Source: Phytophthora colocasiae
Taxonomy: Eukaryota; Oomycota; Peronosporomycetes; Peronosporales; Peronosporaceae
Assembly (NCBI GenBank): GCA_018806915.1
Contig: JAGKQI010000103.1
Coordinates: forward strand, 1,488,001-1,552,000
Reading direction: 5' to 3'
Length of the DNA: 64,000 nucleotides
Part shown: piece by piece, positions 1 through 8,055 of the stretch
Layout: each line of letters begins with the position of its first letter
Numbering within the stretch: position 1 is the stretch's first letter
Notes under the pieces: model-generated
Told to the model about the DNA's origin: nothing
The model's input: the letters and a program-made list of their open reading frames with translations, nothing else
The model's database searches: none
Made by a program: the position numbers and the translations under genes

Positions 1-1133
1 ATCGATTAGATCAAATGAGAAGTCGCTTTTCGATTGCCGATGGACACAGCTACAAGCGTTGGCACAAAGTGCTAGCTCTTGCGCTCATCGATATTGCGCG
101 GGCTAACGCTTATCTCACGCGTCGACTTGTAACTGCAGAATCGCCCGCTCGTGATCCTCACAGAGATTTTATGACGGAATTAGTTGGGGAGCTTATTAGC
201 GGTCGGTGGATGCTTGCACCAAGCGGGCCTGAGGATCGTATGTTCTACCGAAGGCCTGGACAAGAAATATATCGCAGCAGTGGAAGTCTTACTCCATCTA
301 GTGTGGCTAGTCCACATGCTCGACACCCTGTCGTTGTCCAATGCACCCCGGTTTCGTCAAGACAAGTTTTCGCGGATCGGAATCGGAAGCGCCGGCGCTG
401 TGCTGTTTGTCGGTGGGAGAATCGGCGTCAAACGGAGGTGACCAATTTCTGCCATACACATTCTGTCTCCTTGTGTAGTGTGGTACATCAAGAGACCCCT
501 GAGGAATGGTGCTGTCCAAACAGTACCTGGACGTGCTGGAGGAAATTTCACGATTTCTATTTGCCAAACAAGTTGTTCTCGTCCAGTGGTAATGTGAGAC
601 GAAAATCGAGACTTTATGAGCTTCGACGTGCAGCTGCTAGTGACTTAGCACTGAGTGGCGCCAGCGGCTGTACTATCACTGCCGATAATGACTCAACGTC
701 AACAACTGCCAGTGATTTACCGCCGGCTGCTGCTAGGCGAATCGATATGAATGCTGCGTTGACACCGTTCAGCACGGAGCCAGTTGAAACTTCCGTAGTA
801 GCTGCAATGTCATCGGCACTTGTAAAGCAAGAACGAGGCAAACAACAGCTAGGCAAGCGTGGACGACCCGTTCAACGCCGTCCTGGAGCAAGACGAACGC
901 ATTCACGAGACAAGGTGCTCACGGTCGTCAGTGCCGGCTTCGTCTGGACGACGCGGGTATCGTCATCTCCAAGCTGTATGACGGTAGCTAGCAGCGCCCA
1001 GCACCATCGGCACAGCCGAACCCCGCCTCAGGAACCAGCCGAAAGGGGCTCTTGGCCTCTCTTGAACTGCAACTTCAAATGCAGTGAGCCCAATACGACA
1101 GAAATAATGTTTATCATTGACGTTCATAAATGA
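1..1133 (+). CDS. piggyBac-like transposase, C-terminal part with zinc-ribbon
   Basis: Open frame entering from the left edge and ending at 1133. The first ATG in view (15) is internal, so the DDE catalytic core should lie left of the window. Early residues (ALIDIARANAYL, then DPHRDFMTEL and a GRW motif) resemble the end of the DDE_Tnp_1_7 transposase domain. Around residues 125-175 there is a Cys/His cluster (CAVCRW, then FCHTH, then SLCSV) like the C-terminal zinc ribbon that piggyBac transposases use to bind their ends. It is followed by FHDFYLP. Residues beyond about 205 are a low-complexity Ser/Ala tail with no recognisable domain, and the last 20 bp overlap the 3' end of the convergent DOT1-like gene. 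Family call is by motif only. Confidence 0.65.
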   Translation, partial: RLDQMRSRFSIADGHSYKRWHKVLALALIDIARANAYLTRRLVTAESPARDPHRDFMTELVGELISGRWMLAPSGPEDRMFYRRPGQEIYRSSGSLTPSSVASPHARHPVVVQCTPVSSRQVFADRNRKRRRCAVCRWENRRQTEVTNFCHTHSVSLCSVVHQETPEEWCCPNSTWTCWRKFHDFYLPNKLFSSSGNVRRKSRLYELRRAAASDLALSGASGCTITADNDSTSTTASDLPPAAARRIDMNAALTPFSTEPVETSVVAAMSSALVKQERGKQQLGKRGRPVQRRPGARRTHSRDKVLTVVSAGFVWTTRVSSSPSCMTVASSAQHHRHSRTPPQEPAERGSWPLLNCNFKCSEPNTTEIMFIIDVHK

Positions 1134-2260
1134 ATATGCAATGCAACTTTGCCTTCCAGCTACAAAGAACTTTCAACTTCCGTACGTACTTCCATGTCAT
1201 GCAGAATGGTCTCCTGCATGAAGCTCGATGTCTTGGACAGAACAAGCTTCTGACAGCAACAACACGAGCCTCGTGCATGTTGCACAGTTCACGAAACATG
1301 ACCAGATTAGCTGACTCCTCGAACAATAAGTTGTTCGCAAATATCAGTGTGGCTTTACATGTCGGCTCCTTCGATGATAGCGCTGCATCTTGCACATCCA
1401 CCGCTACCATGCTGACTTTTCGTAGGAGTGCATACTGAGAACGAAAAGCCTCGAGGCGCGTTTCAGTGGCAGCGCACAGCTCAGGCCGCACCTCGATTCC
1501 TATGCATGCTTTGGCGGCGGTAGTGAGCGCAATTTGAGTGATCACATTGCCGATTCCTGCTCCAATGTCGAGAAAAATGTCATTGTCGTGGACTGGCCCC
1601 ATCGCGTCGAGTAGGTCGCCAACGCCAGCGGGAAGAACCTCTCCAGCGTTGCTGTGGACTTGGCCAGTATACTGGCGGACATCTCCTCTACTCACTCCAC
1701 TGAATAGTGTAGACATGACTTGAGTAGCTTCGTTCAGACTCAACAGGGTGCCTTCTGATCGTGGCGCACTCGTTGCGCAAGTTTCGACAGCAAATTTAGG
1801 CTGTCCTGGCGGAGTTGATTCCAGCTGGGGGTGTGGCGAAGAGCGCGACAGAAGCGGTGCCTCTTTGGCGCGTTCCACCCGAGTGGCATGCAATTTCTCG
1901 GTCAGTGGCGGCTTGGAATAGGCACGCTCCTGCTCAACAACTGTTGGAGACGTATTGGTGGAGCGATGCCAACTACGTTGCTTAGACTCGAGCAGTGTGA
2001 GGTGCCGGCCAGCCACAATCGTGCGAGGTGTACTTGAGTGCTTGATATCTCCAAAAAAAACACGGCGGAAACTCCCTCATCGTCTTGCCATACGTCCGCT
2101 TCAGACTCTTCAGCCGTAACCTCAGCTCTCCTGGTGTACGCTTTGACTTAGCCATCCGCCGTGCCACGTAGCTCCATGTTATCCGTAAGCCTTCTAGCTC
2201 GAACTGAAGCGCAATTTGCGCTAGCTGCTTGTCCTCCCAGTCATCGAAGCTTGTCCGCAT
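1114..2260 (-). pseudogene. Myb/SANT + DOT1-like methyltransferase, one frameshift
   Basis: Two abutting frames form one protein. From ATG 2260 the N-terminus is a SANT/Myb-like helix set (DDWEDKQLAQIALQFE, then RITWSYVARRM, then a basic stretch). The next frame carries a class I methyltransferase region of DOT1 type: FLDIGAGIGNVITQIAL (SAM-binding loop), GIEVRPELCAATE (acidic ribose-binding turn) and IFANNLLFE (the NN motif of DOT1). DOT1 proteins methylate lysine 79 of histone H3; whether this one does is unknown. The frames join at an A8 run on the plus strand (2053-2060). With seven bases the frame is continuous, so this is a single-base length change, not an intron. It converges on the piggyBac transposase and overlaps its last 20 bp. 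If the run length is a consensus error, the gene is intact. Confidence 0.7.
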
Positions 2261-2536
2261 GGTAATATTAGAGTGCATACATCTCAAGGTTTGTATGCAG
2301 TGTTTGGCAGGTAGTGGTGCATTCATTTTAAACTTTGTATGCCAGTTCTTCTGCATCAAGGCCACTCATTTATCACTGCAAGATAAATTTAAGATGGGAA
2401 TTTCGTGTGCTATGTGCTGCAAGAAAAAATGTGAGATCGTGAAAATGAACAGAACGCCTGCACGAAAGCCACCTCTCAAGACTAGTTTGATCTGATTGGA
2501 AGAAATAAAACACGGTAGACTAAAACAGCTGTAGTG

Positions 2537-2636
2537 CCTGAAGGGCGATTTTCTCGCCCTTTTACCGGGTTGATCTCCACCTTGTTTTGTAATATGCCTC
2601 AAATGGCGAAGAAATAGCCCTTTTACCGCGAAAGGG
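2537..2636. repeat. piggyBac terminal and subterminal hairpin repeats
   Basis: Two related motifs lie in tandem: GGGCGATTTTCTCGCCC followed by TTTTACCG, and GGCGAAGAAATAGCCC followed by TTTTACCG. The first forms a clean six-base stem, and the terminal copy ends in CCGCGAAAGGG. Such subterminal repeats are normally transposase-binding sites; that role is inferred here. Confidence 0.5.
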
Positions 2637-2640
2637 TTAA
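2637..2640. repeat. TTAA target site at piggyBac right end
   Basis: The tetranucleotide TTAA directly abuts the GGG/CCC terminus of the element. TTAA duplication is the hallmark of piggyBac integration. The partner copy would be left of this window. The site is 42 bp upstream of the ATG at 2683. Confidence 0.6.
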
Positions 2641-2682
2641 ACTTTATACCAGAGTTTGTTTACGATCTTTCTTTCATCAACA

Positions 2683-3033
2683 ATGACAGAGCCCAAATTG
2701 GCGTATTTTACTCACGCAAACAGTTTCACGTACAATGCGTCTGAAGTCCTCGTTATCTGCTTCAACAACTTTGCTGCGGCTGAACGTTGCGTGCAGCTGA
2801 CGACGAATCTCGAAGGCGAAGAGAGAACGCTTTCGTGGCTCGAGACTCTCAAGAACATCACAACCAATGAAGAAAAACTGAAGAAGATGGTAAAGGCAAG
2901 CATTTCCGTGACACAATTTCAACTACCCACGCCGAGTTGCATCAGCAAAATACTTCAAGGTAAAGCGGTAATTCAGTCAGTGTATGTGGTCAAAACAATA
3001 TACTGTGTTTACAACAAGTCAGCGACTGGGTAG
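2683..3033 (+). CDS. unrecognised short ORF just outside the piggyBac element
   Basis: ATG at 2683 in a reasonable context (CAACAATGAC) opens 116 codons. The first ~93 residues look protein-like (NFAAAERCVQLTTN, then LSWLETLKNITTNEEKL). After residue 93 a potential splice donor (CAAGGTAAAG, about 2956-2965) is followed by less protein-like sequence, so this may be the first exon of a gene whose later exons I could not find before the hydrolase gene that ends at 3089 on the other strand. No family is recognised. It may also be noncoding. The transposon end lies 42 bp upstream of the ATG, so a native promoter has probably been displaced. Confidence 0.3.
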   Translation: MTEPKLAYFTHANSFTYNASEVLVICFNNFAAAERCVQLTTNLEGEERTLSWLETLKNITTNEEKLKKMVKASISVTQFQLPTPSCISKILQGKAVIQSVYVVKTIYCVYNKSATG

Positions 3034-3088
3034 CTTGGTCCTCTCTATTACTTCATCACCACTGCCCCAGTGTGTACATCCACCCTCT

Positions 3089-4627
3089 TCACTTTGCAGC
3101 TTTGTCCGAGTCGGAATCGTCCTCCATATCACTCGGATGGTCGATACTTAATCGTCGAGCTAATTCAGCATCAGAGAGAATACTTGACGCATTGCTCTTC
3201 ATGGACGAGAGCATACTAGGCGAATCGACTGCTCCTGCTGCAGGAAATGCATGTACATCGCCTTCACTACGACGACGACCCTTGGTAGTGGGTGAATGTC
3301 TTCCTGAACTTGTTGTATCCGACGTGTCCAATGGCGGCGCAGGTTTGCTCTCCACACTTAGACTTCTTTTGCTACTTGGCGTCGTATCTGGCTCTCCCTC
3401 GTCGGATGTTGACATAGTCGCGGTTGGTTGTCTATCGTCTGCTGCTTGTTTGCTGGATCTCCGATAGCGGGCGTACAGCTTGAGCACGAGGTCCACCATC
3501 TCCTTCTTCTCAATACACGTTACATCGCTGTATCCGGCGCGGTCAATGCACTGCTTGAGCTCCTTAATCGACATTTTGTGCACCGATTCAATGGAAACAC
3601 CAGGCTCCAATGGGTTTTTGTACACGCGTGACGGCTTCTTGCGTTTCGGAGATACCTTCTTGTCCGATTTCCCAGTCTGAACTTGCTGGCGCTGTGCCGG
3701 TGAGAGATCAAACGTGGACAGATCATCCGGCAGGGGCATAAGTCCCACCATAACGCGAAGAAACTGAAGCGCTTGGATGAAAAAATTGAACGGTCTCGGA
3801 CTGTTGTGGCCACCAGGGAACTTGAACAATTGGTTGGGTCCATTGTGGAGTTTATACAGTGCTTCCACGTGGTGTGGACCCACCAGTTCATCCTGCAGTC
3901 CAACCACAAAGAATGCCGGCACCGAGCACTTGTGGACTTTCGCGATCGGCTTCAACTTGAACATGTCAAACTTAGCTCGTTTCTTGATATCCCGCCGAAT
4001 CAGTCGCATCACTAGCTTCACTGCGATCTTCGGTACTCCAAGTTTCCCATCTTCCACTAATTCCGTCGCAAGTTTCGGTAAACTGGAGAACGGTGAGTCC
4101 AATACCATAGCGTTCACGGATGAATCTGATTCTGCATACAATAACGACGCTACTGCACCCATACTGCGTCCCCAAAGGCACAAACTTGACGCTTCCTTAG
4201 TTTTCCTCACGTATTTCACCGCCGTAGCGATATCCGTCTGCTCATGGTACCCCAATGACACATATTTGCCCTCCGACAATCCAGAACCAGAGAAATCCAG
4301 TGCAAACACCGTGAAACCCGCCGGTAATGCATACATAACGATCTCCAAGGCTCCAAGTCGGCAGGAACTGTTCCCATGCAGCACTACGATGCACGGGAGC
4401 TTGTCTTGTTCCTGAATTTCACCATTTTTAGGCTTGCGGGGCTTCCACCAGCTGCATTCGAGCGTATAACCCGCCGGATTCTTCAGTTTAAGGTCCACAC
4501 GTTGTACTGAGACGTCTCCGATCTGAGCGCGCTTGGGGCCGAGCTCGGAAGGAGCGTATTGGGATCGTAACGGGCGGATGACAGTGCTCACGAGGCCTTC
4601 GTAACCCTCTTTAACCATCGACCACAT
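3089..4627 (-). CDS. alpha/beta hydrolase with C-terminal SAP-like segment
   Basis: A 512-residue protein from ATG 4627 (MWSMVKEGYEGL). The frame is open further upstream but begins with a non-ATG codon behind a splice-like CAG, so a short upstream exon is possible. It has a serine-hydrolase fold: oxyanion region VVLHGNSSCRLG, a nucleophile elbow GRSMG with Ser at about 155, an acidic residue in GLQDELV and the histidine in GGHNSPRP. This resembles cytosolic or membrane-associated S33/ABHD17-like hydrolases. After a basic linker comes MSIKELKQCIDRAGY...IEKKEMVDLVLKLY, similar to a SAP-like helical domain. The tail is Ser-rich and ends in an acidic DMEDDSDSDK. Substrate unknown. Upstream lies the palindrome region. 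Confidence 0.8.
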   Translation of the reverse strand: MWSMVKEGYEGLVSTVIRPLRSQYAPSELGPKRAQIGDVSVQRVDLKLKNPAGYTLECSWWKPRKPKNGEIQEQDKLPCIVVLHGNSSCRLGALEIVMYALPAGFTVFALDFSGSGLSEGKYVSLGYHEQTDIATAVKYVRKTKEASSLCLWGRSMGAVASLLYAESDSSVNAMVLDSPFSSLPKLATELVEDGKLGVPKIAVKLVMRLIRRDIKKRAKFDMFKLKPIAKVHKCSVPAFFVVGLQDELVGPHHVEALYKLHNGPNQLFKFPGGHNSPRPFNFFIQALQFLRVMVGLMPLPDDLSTFDLSPAQRQQVQTGKSDKKVSPKRKKPSRVYKNPLEPGVSIESVHKMSIKELKQCIDRAGYSDVTCIEKKEMVDLVLKLYARYRRSSKQAADDRQPTATMSTSDEGEPDTTPSSKRSLSVESKPAPPLDTSDTTSSGRHSPTTKGRRRSEGDVHAFPAAGAVDSPSMLSSMKSNASSILSDAELARRLSIDHPSDMEDDSDSDKAAK

Positions 4628-4807
4628 ACCCCGACGGTCACCTGCGGTGGCTATTGCAGTGAGAAGACACACACATCTACGTTAGACAAGGGGGTAAGGA
4701 GCCTTTAGAGAAGCACAGGCGGCGCACCAGAGTCGTCCATGGACATGGTGACGTTCCGTAGGTTGGATGCTGTATCAGGTAATGTGCGATCGATTATGAA
4801 GGGGGAG

Positions 4808-4834
4808 AAACACTTTTTCTTAAAGAAAGTGTTT
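4808..4834. repeat. short hairpin
   Basis: AAACACTTT and AAAGTGTTT form a perfect nine-base stem around a nine-base centre. It sits between the hydrolase gene and the large palindrome. Function unknown. Confidence 0.6.
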
Positions 4835-4857
4835 CAGATGATATTTACTTTTTTTTT

Positions 4858-5064
4858 AGCGATTCACCATCAATATTCCTACTTTGGAGAACACACGCTG
4901 CAATAGTACATGGTGCCGGCGCAATGATATTAACTTTGGTGAAATACAGGCGCTACATGTAGCGCCTGTATTTCACCAAAGTTAATATCATTGCGCCGGC
5001 ACCATGTCATTTTTGTTTCGACATGTGTTCTCCTAGCAATCGGCAATATTGATGGTGAATCGCT
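4858..5064. repeat. large foldback with a perfect 100-bp palindromic core
   Basis: Positions 4908-5007 are a perfect, spacerless palindrome with 50-base arms centred between 4957 and 4958 (core CGCTACATGTAGCG). Less perfect outer arms extend it: AGCGATTCACCATCAATATT at 4858-4877 pairs with its complement ending at 5064. No ORF of note lies inside. It could be a foldback/MITE-like element or a fold-over duplication; no target duplication was recognised. Confidence 0.85.
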
Positions 5065-5391
5065 TAACCGAGTGCTGATGTGCTTGGGGTTTGAATTTGA
5101 ACAACCTGAACTTCTTCCTAACCTCGCACGACAACGGATATGGACTTCCCGAAGCTAGACGTGAGACAGTTAATTAACTTGTACTTACCTTTCTCCAACA
5201 AGTTTACAGCTCCTGTACGCACAAAGCGCCAGAATTTCTTACTTGGTGGTTAACCCCTGTTTGTATCCAGTTCAAGAGGACGAATACCTTCTCTCTCTTC
5301 ATCAGTCAAACATTTGTATGGTCCGTAAGCAACTTGGCACGGATATTGCGGTAATCTGTTCCGCCATCGATGCCAAGATGCTTACGAAGAA

Positions 5392-5490
5392 CTGCTTGCC
5401 ATCATCGTTATTGAAAATAATCATGAAGCGTTTTATGGAGAATTTGCTTGAGCTCGTGATGATTATTTCAATACTGATGATGGCAAGCAG
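5392..5490 (+). repeat. long-stem hairpin with 34-nt loop
   Basis: CTGCTTGCCATCATC at 5392-5406 continues to 5424 and pairs with 5459-5490 (complement of the same 15 bases followed by a nearly matching second half). The stem is about 32 bp with one mismatch and single-base bulges; the loop is 5425-5458. A 103-codon ORF across it (5243-5554) is judged an accident of the repeat. It could be a small-RNA precursor or another foldback remnant. Confidence 0.7.
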
Positions 5491-6205
5491 AGCTCTGGGC
5501 ATTAATTTCTCATCGATTGGTAAGCATAAGCAGCTGATTAATAATCCTGGCTAACTTTGTCAAGGTGTCATCGGAACAACACACTTCAATTGGGCTAGCA
5601 ATTGGCTTTTCATTATTCAATTTCCTTGAAACCAAGCACCTCCCTTCTCAACGCTATCAAGAATGCCCACGTTTACCAAGTTCGCTGTTGTTGGAGCTGG
5701 TGATGTCGGCTCCAGTGTCGTGAACGGACTGCTCAAGGCCAATGCCACCGTGACGGTCTTGACTCGAGACGACACCAAGGTAGGCAAATGAAGAATATGT
5801 TGTTATCGATTTGTTGCGACTGCTTCTAATGCATTGTCTGTTCAGGCCGAGCTTCAGCCGCTAAAGGAGCAAGGTGCGACGTTGAAGAAGGTGGATTATG
5901 ACGACGAGGCATCCGTGAAGGCGGCCCTGGTCGGCAGTGAAGTTGTGTACGTTTCTATCTCAAATTGTTTTTTTAATCGGAGAACATAATGAATTTTGTT
6001 TTTGTTTTAAGAGTGTGCGCAATTGCTCCGCAGCATCACGCTGGCCAGTTCCTTATTGCACGTGCAGCTAAAGCTGCTGGTATCCAGCTCTTCGTGCCGA
6101 CTGAGGTACACTTGCAGTGAAATTTCCCAGTTATTTGATTTATTCTAATGTTTTTCTAGTTTGGCTTTCGTGATGAGGACGGACCGAACGCCACGAAGCA
6201 GAAGG

Positions 6206-6214
6206 TTCGCGATC
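6206..6214. repeat. 9-bp target duplication, left copy
   Basis: TTCGCGATC immediately before the element; the same nine bases follow it at 7049-7057. hAT elements usually give 8 bp, so one base may be a chance match. Confidence 0.85.
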
Positions 6215-7048
6215 CAGGGCTCTCCAAATAAGTAGGGATTAGGGATTGACGGGGCTGGAGGCGTCTCAATCCCTTATTGATGAACGTACCCTTAATTGAC
6301 AATATTATTGTCAACTTCAACTTATAAGATACTATAAAGATCCGGTAAGAGTCGAGGAGTAAAGCAGTCCTCGAAACCTCTCCCGGTGGGCGTTATACCG
6401 TGCCGGGGACCACAGCCACTCTCATGCTGGCATTTCCGATTTTGCGAACCAAGTCCAACACTCTTCTACTCAACTTGTTCACCCTCGTCATCCATGGCTA
6501 CCTTAGACCCTGGTCTCTCGAACAAGGAGATCTGTTCGTTGATGTATCGAGACCAAACAAGCGGAGGAAGAACCTGCAACGGATGCAACACCTTCATCTT
6601 TCAGGACCGAAGTCGCGGCTATCATAACCTCATCTCGCATCTGCGGCGCCACCCAGACTATGAGCGAGTGCTGGAGCGTTGCGTTCGACAACGAATCCCC
6701 GTCACTATGGACATGTTTGTCGATAAGGACTCCCGTACTACGCATGGTTGGATGAAACTTGTGGTGCTTAAGGATCTTCCATTTTCGTCAGTCGATGACG
6801 ACGTGTTTCGAGAAGCGGTTAAGTACAACAAGATCAACTCGAAAACACTTCTCGCGCGAATGAAAAGCTGCGTGGAATTAATGGAACCTGCTATTATAGA
6901 AGAGCTCAAAAGTCAGCAATACGTGCTGATATTTGCCCCTTTTCAATAATTGCGTAAGAGCCAAATATTGAGATGGCCGCTCCCTCCCTTATTGCCCCCC
7001 TACAATAATACCCCTTTTTCAATAACAATACATTTTTGGAGACCCCTG
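6215..7048 (+). mobile_element. non-autonomous hAT-type transposon (834 bp)
   Basis: The termini are CAGGGCTCTCCAAA (left) and, reversed, CAGGGGTCTCCAAA (right), the CAGGG-type inverted repeats typical of hAT elements. The flanks carry a 9-bp duplication. Inside are a fragment of transposase, a hairpin at 6296-6314 (TTGACAAT stem) and two CCCCTTTT-TCAATAA-like motifs near the right end (about 6936-6950 and 7010-7024). With a truncated transposase it must have been moved in trans. It interrupts the NmrA-like gene. Confidence 0.85.
6386..6949 (+). pseudogene. hAT transposase N-terminal fragment (BED zinc finger)
   Basis: An open frame with a plausible ATG at 6494. Residues CNGCNTFIF...YHNLISHLRRHPDY form a BED-type C2H2 finger, used by hAT transposases to bind DNA. 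LPFSSVDDDVFREAVKY is the segment that normally follows in hAT proteins. The frame ends before any RNase-H-like catalytic domain or the C-terminal dimerisation domain, so it is a truncated remnant that could at most bind DNA. Confidence 0.75.
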
Positions 7049-7057
7049 TTCGCGATC
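7049..7057. repeat. 9-bp target duplication, right copy
   Basis: TTCGCGATC directly after the hAT right terminus, matching 6206-6214. Confidence 0.85.
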
Positions 7058-8055
7058 TGCTGAAGGAGCTGGACCTGCCCTTCGCCCTGTTCCACAGCGG
7101 ACTGTGGTCGGAATACTTGCCGTTGTAAGTATAAAAACAAATCGGTTCTACATATTTGTCATCCAAACTAACGCTTGATATTTGTCTACAGCTTTTTCGG
7201 CTACAACATTGAGGGAACTGATTTCAGCGTGGTCGGTGAAGGCAACGAGAAGTTGAGTATTGTTTCACGCTCTGACTTTAGCCGCTTCATTGCGCACGCG
7301 TTGGCGACTGCACCGAAGAGCTCGCTCGAATGGGCAAGACTGTCTGTCGAGGCTGGTCGAGCGTCTCCGAAGGAGATCGCTGTCCATCTGGAGAACAAGT
7401 GGGGCAAGAAGCTTGAGATCAAGACTGTGGACTACGAAGAGACGAAGAAGAGCTACGATGTCAACCCGGTGGCGTACATCCAGACGCGCATTGCGAACGG
7501 AACCTGCATCACAGGAACGAAGGAAGAGGTGAAGGACACGACCGAGAAATTCTTCCCGAACTGGAACCCGTCTGCCTGGCAGAACATTATCGGGTAAGAT
7601 ATTACTTGCCTGGGTCAATCAACGACTTCTTGATACAGAAACAACAGAAAACACGTACAAGTAATTGACCAACAGGACATAATGCGTTTGTGGTTTCTCC
7701 AAATAAAAATAGTTGAGATTCTGTATCATGATGTTGCCATCGCTGGACCGTTCAGCTCCTATCCACGAACAAGTTCTCGCGTGTGTACGTGTGGTTCATC
7801 TCTATGGGCCACCATGTCTGCAATTCTCTCATGTTGGTCTTTTGGATGCAGGCGAAAAGATATTTTTCACAAGAGAGTCGAGGTCGGAATCGGCATCAAT
7901 TCTTATCGGCGTCGACAGCTCTAAAGTTAGACCAGGCAAGCAGCTCACAGTCTCAGTCTCAACAGCCCATTTCCAGTTTTCCACTCGCCAGAACACAAGC
8001 CTCCCAGCGTCGCCACAATCTTGGTATGGTCCGAACACTGCTGCTACTACTCCCC

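Larger units (their letters stand above)
1..2636. mobile_element. piggyBac-like transposon, right-hand part (left end outside window)
   Basis: Three things define this element. A piggyBac transposase C-terminal region runs off the left edge on the plus strand. A DOT1/Myb gene lies tail to tail with it on the minus strand. The sequence ends at 2634-2636 with GGG directly before TTAA (2637-2640). Read from outside on the minus strand the terminus is CCCTTTCGCGGTAAAAGGGC, matching the established piggyBac layout of a CCC-starting terminal repeat next to a TTAA target duplication. A related subterminal copy lies at about 2537-2563. The left terminus and its TTAA are beyond the window, so the matching inverted repeat cannot be confirmed. 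That the DOT1 gene is inside the element is inferred from its position between the transposase and this end. Confidence 0.7.
5663..7597 (+). pseudogene. NmrA-like NAD(P)-binding protein, interrupted by hAT insertion
   Basis: Exons read as 5663-5779, 5846-5946, 6012-6105, 6160-6214 continuing at 7058-7124, and 7192-7597, each bounded by GT and AG. The N-terminus FAVVGAGDVGSSVV is a Rossmann nucleotide-binding loop; VTVLTRDD, FVPTEFGFRDEDG and FALFHSGLWSEY fit NmrA/isoflavone-reductase-like proteins, which bind NAD(P) and act as redox sensors or reductases. The fourth exon is split by an 834-bp element with a 9-bp duplication. Without the insert and one copy of the duplication the frame continues (KVRD joined to LLKEL), giving about 279 residues. 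As it stands the reading stops soon after the left junction, so the allele should be null unless the insert is removed. Everything else in the gene looks intact. Confidence 0.85.

Noticed and set aside
1990..2050. Intron joining the Myb and DOT1 frames
   Set aside because: Any GT-AG pair here would give an intron under 40 bp. Removing one base from the A8 run joins the frames exactly, which is simpler.
5243..5554. 103-codon plus ORF in the foldback region
   Set aside because: Spans both arms of the hairpin, so its openness follows from the repeat; no protein pattern.
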